10,757 bases of DNA, taken from the NCBI GenBank assembly GCA_017996595.1, contig JAGOGT010000014.1, positions 1 to 10,757 of the forward strand, written 5' to 3'. The notes beneath the pieces were generated by a model that was given only the letters and a program-made list of their open reading frames with translations, was not told the DNA's origin and ran no database searches. This DNA comes from Candidatus Cloacimonadota bacterium. GTDB taxonomy: Bacteria; Cloacimonadota; Cloacimonadia; Cloacimonadales; Cloacimonadaceae. Shown one piece after another: positions 1 to 6,706 of this stretch. Made by a program: the position numbers and the translations under genes. Positions within the stretch are counted from its first letter, which is position 1, and the number at the start of each line of letters is the position of its first letter.

Positions 1-1
1 G

Positions 2-62
2 AATAGCCGCTTGGACTTCATACCGTTCGTTACTTCAGCTGTTTGAAGTCCAAAGCGCTATT
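2..62. repeat. Long imperfect inverted repeat (hairpin) at left edge
   Basis: TTGGACTTCA at 11-20 is matched exactly by TGAAGTCCAA at 44-53. The pairing extends outward, so that 2-20 and 44-62 match as reverse complements at 16 of 19 positions, around a 23-nt loop. The loop carries another ACTTCA (32-37), an extra copy of the arm core. No gene is seen on either side within the window, so I cannot say whether this is the terminator of a gene further left, the end of a mobile element or a dispersed palindromic repeat. No T-run follows either arm, which argues against a simple terminator. Confidence 0.6.
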
Positions 63-92
63 ATGCATAGGGATAAGAGCATAAATTATCTA

Positions 93-108
93 AGCGCTTT
101 GAACTCCA
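93..108. repeat. Third, degenerate copy of the left-edge repeat arm
   Basis: AGCGCTTTGAACTCCA matches the reverse complement of 44-59 (AGCGCTTTGGACTTCA) at 14 of 16 positions, including nine exact bases (AGCGCTTTG). It suggests a second, decayed or partial unit of the same repeat family next to the complete hairpin. Short length is the main limit on confidence. Confidence 0.4.
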
Positions 109-249
109 ATCAGCGTGATGGAATCCTTTTACCCACTTGATTTGAAAGAGAGCCCTAATTGTACATCGTACATAATCAATTGCAAATCGTAACTCCCACT
201 ATTTATTCCCTTTAGCGCAGCTTTCATTCTACATTTCTCATTCTTCATT

Positions 250-311
250 TTCATGAGATGCCCATGTGATCACCGGGCAATTGCACGGGCAGCGCATGGT
301 CATCGCATGGT
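250..311 (-). repeat. Palindromic intergenic repeat element, copy 1
   Basis: Positions 258-311 match the reverse complement of 6778-6831 at 46 of 54 positions with no gap. The most conserved parts are ATGCCCATGTG at one end and CGCATGGTCATCGCATGGT at the other. The ends are themselves inverted repeats: 250-260 pairs with 301-311 at 8 of 11 positions. Read in the direction of the cotransporter transcript (minus), the element begins with two tandem ACCATGCGATG-like units and lies about 100 bp past the stop codon. It fits a REP- or MITE-like short palindromic repeat; no transposase is present nearby. Confidence 0.65.
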
Positions 312-337
312 CAAGCAGTATCCGAAGTGTCCCCAGC

Positions 338-380
338 AAAAAACTGCGCTAAAAGCAAAATTACTTTGCCCTCAGCGCAG
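338..380 (-). terminator. Intrinsic terminator of the Na+/Pi cotransporter gene
   Basis: On the minus strand, 31 bp past the stop codon, CTGCGCT (380-374) pairs with AGCGCAG (350-344). The pairing continues, after a 4x4 internal loop, as GCAAA (369-365) with TTTGC (359-355) around a 5-nt loop. The outer stem is followed at once by six Ts (343-338). Stem plus T-run directly after a gene end is the classic Rho-independent pattern. The two-part stem is longer than usual. Confidence 0.7.
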
Positions 381-387
381 CTTAAAT

Positions 388-408
388 CTTAATTCTTAAT
401 TCTTAATT
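388..408. repeat. Three perfect CTTAATT tandem units
   Basis: CTTAATT occurs three times head to tail with no mismatch, ending 2 bp before the stop codon of the cotransporter gene (read there as AATTAAG). It is AT-rich and lies between the stop codon and the terminator. It is probably a simple-sequence tract that can change length by slippage; no function is evident. Confidence 0.7.
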
Positions 409-410
409 AG

Positions 411-2093
411 TTAGCTTCCCGCCTCGTCCATCGGCTCATGGATATGGCTGTAGGTAAAATTATGCGAGCCTGCTTTCACCAGGTTTTTCAGCTTATCGGC
501 GATGGTTTCTGCCTGATCGATGTAGTCGATGGTGTTCAGTCCTCCGGCGGGATCGCATTCGGCATTTTGGATCTCCGTTAGCACCTGGTTACGCTGCTGT
601 TCGTGCATGGCGTTGATGCGTCCCTCGATCTCGATGATTTTGTAGGTATAATCCGGCTTCAGCTCTTCCAGGTAATCGATGGAGAGATCCACCATGTGAA
701 TCAGCTGGGCATGCAGATCGTCGATCATTTTGATGAATCTAGGGCACATCGGGTTCTTTTGCGAGGTTATCTGATAATTCAGGATGCGATTCACCTCTTC
801 CGTAAAGTCGCCGATCTTTTCGATGTCATTAACGCTATGCAGCAGTGCGGGAATCTTTTCCACGATCTCGTCGGCATTTGTTTTTTGATTCACGGCCACC
901 AGATAGAGGGTGATCTCGCGCTGCAGATTATCAATGGCCGCTTCGATGCGGGATATACGCACTTGCTTGCGGTAGTTCTTATCTTTAAAAGCTTCGTAAG
1001 AGGTTACCAGGCCAAGGCGTACCAGACGGAGCATCTCGCGCATTTCCTTCAGGGATTGCCCGATAGCCAGATCGGCATTATTTATCACGTGATAATTGAG
1101 GTGCTTGGGCTCGCCCAGGGAAGTAGTGTCCCCTTTGGTTTCGGGGATCAGTTTGGTGGCGACCTTGACCAGCACTCCCGCAAAAGGTAGCATAAGCACG
1201 GTATTGAACACATTGAAAAAGCTGTGCCCATTGGCCACGTGCCGGGCGATATTCTCACCCATATAGATGTTTCCTGGAGTAATGGAATTAATGATCTGAG
1301 TGTAAATACCCAGATAGGTAAGAGTACCAAAAATAATTGTGCCGATAAGATTGAACAGGGTATGCACCAAGGCAACACGGCGGGAAGTGTAATTAGCTCC
1401 GATACTTGCCAGCCAGGCCGTGATGGTGGTGCCGATATTATCGCCAAAAACCAGGTACAAAGCGCCTTCATAAGGAATAAGCCCTGTATTTGCCAGCACG
1501 ATAACAATACCCACCGAAGCAGATGAACTCTGGATCAGCATCGTGAATATTGTCCCGACCAGGATGCCCATCACCGGATTTCCGGAAAGCGAGATCATGA
1601 GTTGCCGGGCGGTTTCAGAATCCTTTAGCGGCGAAACTGAGGCGGACATCACGTTTAAGCCTATAAATAGCAATCCGAAACCGATGATAATCTGGCTCCA
1701 GCGTTCCATCACTCTGCTTTTGCGAATGAAGAGCAGCACTACGCCTGCGGCCACGATCGCATAGGCATATTTACCGATATTAAAAGCGATTAGCTGAGCA
1801 GTTACCGTGGTGCCGATATTGGCTCCCATCACTACGCCCACCGCCTGACCCAGAGTCATGATCCCGGTATTCACCAGGCCAATCATCATCACCGTGGTGG
1901 CAGAACTGCTTTGGATGAGGGCAGTAACGCCAAGCCCCACCAGCACTCCCTTGAAAGGTGTATTGGTAAGTTTTTTCAGGATGCGGCGCATTTCGCTGCC
2001 TGCCACAGCCTGCAGGTTATCGCTCATTTTATTCATGCCGAATAAAAATAGCGCCAAGCCTCCGATTAGATTGATGATATCCAGTACGCTCAT
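411..2093 (-). CDS. Na+/phosphate cotransporter with C-terminal PhoU-like domain
   Basis: An inner-membrane, NptA/PNaS-family symporter of 560 residues, expected to couple Na+ entry to inorganic phosphate movement. The membrane part (about 1-318) holds two inverted Na/Pi repeats. Each has the family's glutamine-serine motif (LIQSSSATT around 59-67, LIQSSSASVG around 186-195), followed by GANIGTT (90-96) and GDNIGTT (217-223). Residues about 340-545 are a soluble helical PhoU-like region, with DIEKIGDFTEEV (423-434) as the best match to the PhoU signature. This two-part layout is standard for bacterial members and the length is normal. The start is the first ATG; AAGGA at 2104-2108 stands 10 nt upstream, slightly far. 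The gene has its own candidate promoter and terminator, so it is probably monocistronic. No Pho box was recognised. Family assignment is firm; the direction of phosphate flow is not. Confidence 0.95.
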   Translation of the reverse strand: MSVLDIINLIGGLALFLFGMNKMSDNLQAVAGSEMRRILKKLTNTPFKGVLVGLGVTALIQSSSATTVMMIGLVNTGIMTLGQAVGVVMGANIGTTVTAQLIAFNIGKYAYAIVAAGVVLLFIRKSRVMERWSQIIIGFGLLFIGLNVMSASVSPLKDSETARQLMISLSGNPVMGILVGTIFTMLIQSSSASVGIVIVLANTGLIPYEGALYLVFGDNIGTTITAWLASIGANYTSRRVALVHTLFNLIGTIIFGTLTYLGIYTQIINSITPGNIYMGENIARHVANGHSFFNVFNTVLMLPFAGVLVKVATKLIPETKGDTTSLGEPKHLNYHVINNADLAIGQSLKEMREMLRLVRLGLVTSYEAFKDKNYRKQVRISRIEAAIDNLQREITLYLVAVNQKTNADEIVEKIPALLHSVNDIEKIGDFTEEVNRILNYQITSQKNPMCPRFIKMIDDLHAQLIHMVDLSIDYLEELKPDYTYKIIEIEGRINAMHEQQRNQVLTEIQNAECDPAGGLNTIDYIDQAETIADKLKNLVKAGSHNFTYSHIHEPMDEAGS

Positions 2094-2109
2094 CCTAATC
2101 TCATCCTTT

Positions 2110-2138
2110 GTAATAGGTTAGTTGTTGCGGTTAGTCAA
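2110..2138 (-). promoter_or_regulatory. Candidate sigma70-like promoter of the cotransporter gene
   Basis: On the minus strand TTGACT (2138-2133) and TATTAC (2115-2110) are separated by exactly 17 nt and lie between the lysS terminator and the cotransporter start. A transcription start about 7 nt after the -10 box would fall near 2103. The leader would then be only about 10 nt and would exclude the AAGGA at 2104-2108. The match may therefore be real with a nearly leaderless message, or be fortuitous. Confidence 0.4.
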
Positions 2139-2162
2139 TTCTACAGAACTTAAAAACAAGGC

Positions 2163-2186
2163 AAAAAAAAACGGGCATAGGCCCGT
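2163..2186 (-). terminator. Intrinsic terminator of the rpsA-lysS unit
   Basis: On the minus strand, 8 nt past the lysS stop codon, ACGGGC (2186-2181), loop CTAT and GCCCGT (2176-2171) form a perfect 6-bp GC-rich stem followed by an uninterrupted T-run to 2163. It closes the two-gene unit and separates it from the cotransporter promoter. Confidence 0.9.
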
Positions 2187-2194
2187 ATAAGATA

Positions 2195-3691
2195 CTATTC
2201 CGGCTTCATCTGGGGAAATAAGATAACTTCCTTGATGGAGTCATTCTCGGTTAGCAGCATCACCAAACGGTCGATACCGATTCCCTGTCCCCCCATCGGA
2301 GGCATGCCATATTCCAAAGCTTCCAGGAAATCTTCATCCACCACATTGGCTTCTTCATCACCCAGGGCACGCAGTTTGGCCTGTTCTTCCAGACGTTCGC
2401 GCTGATCAAGAGGATCATTAAGCTCGCTGAAGGCATTGGCAAATTCGCTTCCGGCTATGAACAGCTCGAATCTATCTGCCAGAAGGGGATTACCAGGCTT
2501 GGCTTTTGCCAGAGGTGAAATCTCCTTGGGCATATCGATCACGAAGGTAGGCTGAATCAAATGCGGCTCCACCATGTGCTCAAAAAGCTGGGCAATAAGC
2601 TTGCCTTTGCCGCTGCCCTTGGGGATTTCCACACCTTTTTTGGTGCAAAATGCGGCCAAATCCTCGTAACTGATTGCAGCAATATCCAGTCCGGAATATT
2701 CGCTTACCAGTTCGCTCATGCCCACTCGGCGCCAGGTTCCGCCCAAATTTACGTCATGGCCGTGATAATGGAAATTCTCTTTGCCGATCACCTGCTTCGC
2801 CAAATGCTTGAAGAGGCTTTCGGCAATGTCCATCATCCCGCGCAGGTCTGAATAGGCTTCGTAGAATTCGATCATGGTGAATTCGGGATTATGGGTTCTA
2901 TCCATACCCTCATTGCGGAAGTCCTTGCCCAGTTCATACACCTTTTCGAAGCCGCCTACGATCAGCCTTTTCAGGTATAGCTCGGTAGCAATGCGCATGA
3001 AGAGATCGGTATCCAGGGTATTATGATGCGTGGTGAAAGGCCTGGCATTGGCTCCTCCGTACAGAGGCTGCAATACTGGAGTTTCCACTTCGATGTAGCC
3101 CAGCTCGTCCATAAAGGCGCGTACGGCGGTAATAATCCTGGCCCTCAGCTCGAAAACCTTGCGGTTATCGGGATTAAGCAGCAGATCCAGATACCTTTTG
3201 CGGTAGCGAAGCTCAATATCAGCGAATTCATCGTAGCGGATGATCTTGCCATCCACCTGCTTTTCTTTCACTGCGGGAAGGGGTCTCAGGTTTTTGGTAA
3301 GCAGCTTGATACTCGCGCATTTCAGGGAAAATTCACCCGCTTGGGTAAAGAAAGCCGTACCCGTAGCCTGGATAAAATCACCCGGATCGCAGAGCTTAAA
3401 CAGCTCATAATTCTCTTCCCCGAGCAGGTTCTGAGCCACATAGAGCTGAATCTTGCCACTGGCATCTTCCAGATTGCCAAAGCCCAGCTTGCCTTGACGG
3501 CGCATAGCCACCAAGCGACCCGCGAGAGTTACTTCGGTTTCCGCGCTTACAAAGCTGTCTTTATCCGCCAAAAGCTCCGCAACATGATGGCTACGTGAAG
3601 ATTCCACCGGATAGGGATCAATGCCCAAGGCCTTGATCTTCCCCAGCTTTTCCTTACGCAGCGTTATGAACTGATTGGGTTTTTGCTGCAT
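2195..3691 (-). CDS. lysS: Lysyl-tRNA synthetase, class II
   Basis: Cytoplasmic enzyme that joins lysine to tRNA-Lys using ATP. At 498 residues it is complete and of normal length for bacterial LysS. Residues about 55-135 form the OB-fold anticodon-binding domain. The class II catalytic core follows, with motif 1 around 186-206 (ending EVETPVLQP), motif 2 FRNEGMDRTHNPEF (258-271) carrying the ATP-binding arginine, and motif 3 GIGIDRLVMLL (470-480). ELYLKRL (237-243) and EFANAFSELNDP (416-427), typical of LysRS, separate it from the related AspRS and AsnRS. It starts 11 bp after the rpsA stop codon and no good Shine-Dalgarno sequence lies before its ATG, so its translation may depend on ribosomes arriving from rpsA. 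A strong terminator follows it. Confidence 0.98.
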   Translation of the reverse strand: MQQKPNQFITLRKEKLGKIKALGIDPYPVESSRSHHVAELLADKDSFVSAETEVTLAGRLVAMRRQGKLGFGNLEDASGKIQLYVAQNLLGEENYELFKLCDPGDFIQATGTAFFTQAGEFSLKCASIKLLTKNLRPLPAVKEKQVDGKIIRYDEFADIELRYRKRYLDLLLNPDNRKVFELRARIITAVRAFMDELGYIEVETPVLQPLYGGANARPFTTHHNTLDTDLFMRIATELYLKRLIVGGFEKVYELGKDFRNEGMDRTHNPEFTMIEFYEAYSDLRGMMDIAESLFKHLAKQVIGKENFHYHGHDVNLGGTWRRVGMSELVSEYSGLDIAAISYEDLAAFCTKKGVEIPKGSGKGKLIAQLFEHMVEPHLIQPTFVIDMPKEISPLAKAKPGNPLLADRFELFIAGSEFANAFSELNDPLDQRERLEEQAKLRALGDEEANVVDEDFLEALEYGMPPMGGQGIGIDRLVMLLTENDSIKEVILFPQMKPE

Positions 3692-3702
3692 TTATCTATA
3701 GT

Positions 3703-5217
3703 TTACAGGTCTTTAAAGGGATTATCTTCGTTGGAAGCAACCTTCTGATTGGCATATTTACGCCATTCTTCATCGGATCTTCCCCGGCCGGGACGGCGCG
3801 AAGAATTATCTCTGCGGAAGCTGTCATTACGCGGTTCGCGCGAGAAATTCTCTTCGCTGCGGTGATGGGTTTCCACCACTTCATCGGCACGGCGATCGGT
3901 ATAATCGAGGGTAATGCGGCGGTTATCTTTGTCGATGGCGGTAACCATCAGGGTAACCTTGTCCCCACTCTTGAAATTATCGGTTTTCCTGATCCGCGAA
4001 CGCGGCAGCAATCCGGTAACACCATCGGTGATGGTAACAAATACGCCGAAATTAGTGGAGCTTTCCACCACTCCTTCGAAGGGATTATTAATCTGTGCCA
4101 GCTCGTCAATCTTATCCCAGGGATCTTCCTGCAGGGCTTTCAAAGAGAGGGAGATTTTATTCGTATCGGGATCGATCCTGAGGATCTGAACCTGCACGAA
4201 AGCACCTTCCTTCAGCACTTCGCGGGGATGGGAGATATTGCGGTTGCGGCTCATTTCGGAGATGGGAATCAGACCTTCCACCCCGGGTTTGAGCTCTGCA
4301 AAGGCACCAAAATTATGCAGACGCAGGATGCGGCAATTGATTACATCGCCCTCATGCATCTCACTGAGAGCTTGAACAAAGGGATTTTCCTGCAAAGCTT
4401 TCATGGAGAGAGCGACCTTGTCGCCCTTGATCTCGAGAATCTTCACTTCCACTTCCTGATTGGCCTTCAGCTCATCCTGAGGCTTCACCACGTGTTGCCA
4501 GGAAATCTCGGAAACATGCATCAGCCCTTCGATTCCGCCCAGATCGACGAAAGCGCCGAAACTGGTCATGCGCATCACTTTGCCTTTAACGATGTCGCCC
4601 TCATGCAATCTATCCAGGGCGGCAGCTCTATTTTCTTTATCTTGAATTTCTGCCAGCTGACGGTGAGAAACCACTATCCTGCGGCAATTTTCCGAACATT
4701 CGATCACCAGAAAATCAAGGGTCTTGCCAATGAACTGAGCTGTATCATCCACGGGACGTAGCGACACCTGAGACACGGGACAAAAAGCCCTGGCTCCCAG
4801 AATATCCACATTAAATCCGCCCTTGGTGGGTGAATAGATCTTACCCTGAACGGGAATCTTCTTCTCATAGGCATCAAGGATCGATTGCTTGTCCACATGT
4901 TGCTTGGTGAGGCTTTTCGCCACCACGTAGCCCTGGTCGTTCTTATCAACCACATAGCCCTTGAGGTTATCGCCCACTTGATATTGCAACACGCCTTTTT
5001 CATCGGAAAATTCGCTGATCTCAGCGTAGGCATCGAACTTCCCACCCAGGTTCAGGATCAAATACTGATCACCGATACTGACTATGGGAGCTTCCACCAC
5101 ATCGCCTTTTTTGATCTCTGTAGTGTTTTGAAAGGATTCTTCGAGCATGCGAAGATATTCTTCTTTCATTTCTTTCATTGCAGCTTTGCTGCCGGTTTCA
5201 CGCACCTTATCTGACAT
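3703..5217 (-). CDS. rpsA: 30S ribosomal protein S1, five S1 domains with charged tail
   Basis: RNA-binding protein of the 30S subunit that helps load and unfold mRNA at initiation. Its 504 residues contain five S1/OB-fold repeats, at about 37-104, 121-187, 206-274, 288-362 and 376-438. The third and fourth are the most canonical (KVMRMTSFGAFVDLGGIEGL around 213-232; FGAFAELKPGVEGLIPISE around 303-321), each ending in a conserved ISLSLKALQE- or VALSMKALQE-like strand. The fifth is weaker. Escherichia coli S1 has six domains, but five or fewer is common elsewhere. Residues 441-504 are a low-complexity, Arg/Glu/Asn-rich tail (RRPGRGRSDEEW around 474-485) that is probably disordered and may bind RNA. 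The start has a good Shine-Dalgarno sequence. It is the first gene of an rpsA-lysS unit. A general S1-domain RNA-binding protein is the alternative, but number and order of domains favour S1. Confidence 0.9.
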   Translation of the reverse strand: MSDKVRETGSKAAMKEMKEEYLRMLEESFQNTTEIKKGDVVEAPIVSIGDQYLILNLGGKFDAYAEISEFSDEKGVLQYQVGDNLKGYVVDKNDQGYVVAKSLTKQHVDKQSILDAYEKKIPVQGKIYSPTKGGFNVDILGARAFCPVSQVSLRPVDDTAQFIGKTLDFLVIECSENCRRIVVSHRQLAEIQDKENRAAALDRLHEGDIVKGKVMRMTSFGAFVDLGGIEGLMHVSEISWQHVVKPQDELKANQEVEVKILEIKGDKVALSMKALQENPFVQALSEMHEGDVINCRILRLHNFGAFAELKPGVEGLIPISEMSRNRNISHPREVLKEGAFVQVQILRIDPDTNKISLSLKALQEDPWDKIDELAQINNPFEGVVESSTNFGVFVTITDGVTGLLPRSRIRKTDNFKSGDKVTLMVTAIDKDNRRITLDYTDRRADEVVETHHRSEENFSREPRNDSFRRDNSSRRPGRGRSDEEWRKYANQKVASNEDNPFKDL

Positions 5218-5223
5218 AAGTAA

Positions 5224-5230
5224 CTCCTAA
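5224..5230 (-). promoter_or_regulatory. Ribosome binding site of rpsA
   Basis: TTAGGAG on the minus strand lies 6 nt before the ATG at 5217. It is strong support for this start and contrasts with the missing site in front of lysS. Confidence 0.75.
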
Positions 5231-5476
5231 CGACATTTCAGAGTCCCACGATTTACAGGGCTGCTTTTTTGTAAAGTGTTTTTATTTAAAGCGGCTAAAG
5301 TGATCGCTGCTTTTCCTTGCTTCAACCCCATACCTGCGGAGATATTGTTCTGCGTTTAGCTGCTGCCCCGAGGGTTACGAACTGATTGCAGATATGGCAG
5401 GAACATGTATTGGGAAACAATTTGCTTGACGGATATGGCTTGGAATTCAGCATATCCATTCAATATTATGCCAGAG
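5231..5476. other. Divergent spacer between rpsA and the glycerate kinase gene
   Basis: This spacer must hold the promoters of both divergent genes. On the rpsA side I saw no convincing -35/-10 pair. A weak imperfect hairpin can form in the rpsA leader between 5288-5296 and 5259-5267 (AGCCGCTTT with AAAGCAGCC, two mismatches), about 30 nt upstream of the ribosome binding site. On the kinase side TTGACG (5426-5431) is a possible -35 box, but the nearest -10-like words (CATATC at 5451-5456) are poorly spaced. A 7-bp inverted repeat overlaps it (5431-5457). No RNA gene or small coding region was recognised. Confidence 0.4.
5431..5457. promoter_or_regulatory. Possible operator: GGATATG / CATATCC inverted repeat
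   Basis: GGATATG (5431-5437) and CATATCC (5451-5457) are perfect 7-bp inverted repeats, 13 nt apart, 29 bp upstream of the glycerate kinase ATG and touching the candidate TTGACG. An EcoRI-like GAATTC palindrome lies between them. Centre-to-centre spacing of 20 bp (two helical turns) suits a dimeric repressor, but no regulator gene is adjacent, so this is inference. Confidence 0.3.
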
Positions 5477-5486
5477 AAAGGTGAGG

Positions 5487-6647
5487 ATGCGCAGTTTTCA
5501 GGATGCTATCTCAGATATGCCCCACAAAGATCAAGTTATCGCCGCGGTGGAAGCGAGCCTGGCTGATTTTGCCAGCTTTCCTCAGTTGCGTAGTGGACTG
5601 GATGCTATCAACATGTATGGGAAGCTGCATCTGCTGGCCATCGGCAAAAGCGCTGCGCCCATGGCTTCCGTAGCCGTGGAAACCCTTAGAACCAAGGGAA
5701 TTACTTTCGACGGCTATCTCCTCACCAAATACGGCTATGCCATTTCCCCCATCCCTGGCCTCATTACCCTGGAAGCAGGTCATCCCCTCCCCGATGCTAA
5801 TTCTCTGAAGCATAGCGCCACCATCCTTGCCTGGCTGCAGCAGCTTCCTGCGCGGGATACGCTTGTAGTGCTCCTTAGCGGTGGAGGCAGCGCACTTTTT
5901 GAAGTGCCGGAGGATGGCTGCACTTTATGTGATATCATCGAGCTCAATCGCAAGCTGCTTGGCACCGGGCTCGATATTGCCGCGATGAATGAAGCGCGCC
6001 GCAAGTTATCCAAAGTAAAGGGAGGCAAAGCCTTGGAGTATGTTTCCTGCGGCCAGATTCACGTTTTTGCCCTCTCTGACGTAGCGGGGAACGACCCTCA
6101 GGTGATCGCCTCAGGGCCCTTTACGCCCTCTTCCGATACGGATAAACACGTTTCTTACCATATAATCGGGGATAACTATAGTTTACGTCAGCTCGTTGCC
6201 AGGAAACTCCCCTTCTCCGCTACTGCAATCGACGAATATCTGGCTTGCTCTGCAACCAAGGCTTGCACCTACCTTGCAGAATTTGCTTTCGCCGATGTAA
6301 AGCCCGGAACTTTCCTCTTTGGTGGTGAAGCACCGGTAAAAACTACAGGTAATGGCCGGGGCGGACGCTGCACACATCTAGCCCTGGATTTTGCCATTCG
6401 CATCGCAAATAAACCCGGGATATCCCTGCTTTGCTATGCTTCCGACGGTTGTGATAACCTCGAAGGCGTGGCAGGAGCCTATGTTACAGGCAAGAGCTTT
6501 GCCCAGATGCAAAGCAGGGGCCTGAATCCCGAAAGCTATTTGCGTAATTGCGACTCATTTACGGCGTTGCAAGCCATAGGTGCGGTCGTCCCCAGTTGCG
6601 CTGCCAGAATCAACGTGAATGATATCTACATCCTGAGTCGTTGCTGA
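5487..6647 (+). CDS. Glycerate 2-kinase, MOFRL family
   Basis: Phosphorylates D-glycerate to 2-phosphoglycerate with ATP, feeding serine or glyoxylate breakdown products into lower glycolysis; cytoplasmic. Family motifs appear in order (numbering from the ATG): GKSAAPMA (53-60, with the conserved lysine), EAGHPLPD (96-103), LLSGGGSALFE (129-139), NEARRKLSKVKGGK (168-181), LSDVAGNDPQVIASGP (196-211), GGEAPVKTTGNGRGGR (279-294), ASDGCDNLEGVAGAY (318-332) and a final ARINVNDIYIL (373-383). The protein is 386 residues, a little shorter than many family members (over 400), and has CTHLAL where NQELAL-like residues usually follow GGR. ATG 5487 is preferred because AAAGG (5477-5481) lies 5 nt upstream; a GTG at 5481 would add two residues. 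Older annotations call such proteins hydroxypyruvate reductase (TtuD), which does not fit the fold. It stands alone, divergent from rpsA. Confidence 0.88.
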   Translation: MRSFQDAISDMPHKDQVIAAVEASLADFASFPQLRSGLDAINMYGKLHLLAIGKSAAPMASVAVETLRTKGITFDGYLLTKYGYAISPIPGLITLEAGHPLPDANSLKHSATILAWLQQLPARDTLVVLLSGGGSALFEVPEDGCTLCDIIELNRKLLGTGLDIAAMNEARRKLSKVKGGKALEYVSCGQIHVFALSDVAGNDPQVIASGPFTPSSDTDKHVSYHIIGDNYSLRQLVARKLPFSATAIDEYLACSATKACTYLAEFAFADVKPGTFLFGGEAPVKTTGNGRGGRCTHLALDFAIRIANKPGISLLCYASDGCDNLEGVAGAYVTGKSFAQMQSRGLNPESYLRNCDSFTALQAIGAVVPSCAARINVNDIYILSRC

Positions 6648-6686
6648 ATAAGTGCCAAAGTGAAGTGGAAGGGTGGAACACAGGAT

Positions 6687-6706
6687 TCGACACGTCCCCG
6701 TGTCGA
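6687..6706. repeat. Perfect 8-bp hairpin after the glycerate kinase gene
   Basis: TCGACACG (6687-6694), loop TCCC, CGTGTCGA (6699-6706). The stem is stable and lies 39 nt past the kinase stop codon. It could end the kinase transcript, but the bases after it (GATTGCGCAGTTTC) are not a T-run, so a Rho-independent terminator is not shown. It could equally be part of a dispersed repeat. Confidence 0.55.

Larger units (their letters stand above)
1..410. other. Gene-free stretch rich in repeats
   Basis: No convincing coding region lies here on either strand. The stretch holds the inverted repeats at 2-62 and 93-108, a low-complexity zone at about 155-250 (GTACATCGTACATAATC-like and CATTCT/CATTTCTCATTC-like words), the palindromic element at 250-311, the intrinsic terminator of the cotransporter gene at 338-380 and a 7-bp tandem repeat at 388-408. 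AGCGCAGCTT occurs twice (near 214 and at 374-383), both preceded by CCCT. This looks like decayed repeat material rather than a lost gene. Confidence 0.6.

Noticed and set aside
2..62. Integron attC site or tRNA-like fold
   Set aside because: The arms lack attC core sites (GTTRRRY/RYYYAAC), and no acceptor, D-, anticodon- or T-arm pattern can be made.
155..250. Remnant CRISPR array in the low-complexity zone
   Set aside because: There is no regular repeat-spacer spacing and no repeat longer than about 10 bp; the words are degenerate and AT-rich.
603..1190. Plus-strand open frame of 195 codons
   Set aside because: It lies wholly inside the cotransporter gene on the opposite strand and has no recognisable family; it is a shadow of the real gene.
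3862..4761. Plus-strand open frame of 299 codons
   Set aside because: It is antisense to the S1 domains of rpsA, His/Gly-rich and without motifs; rpsA is certain, so this is a by-product of its codon use.
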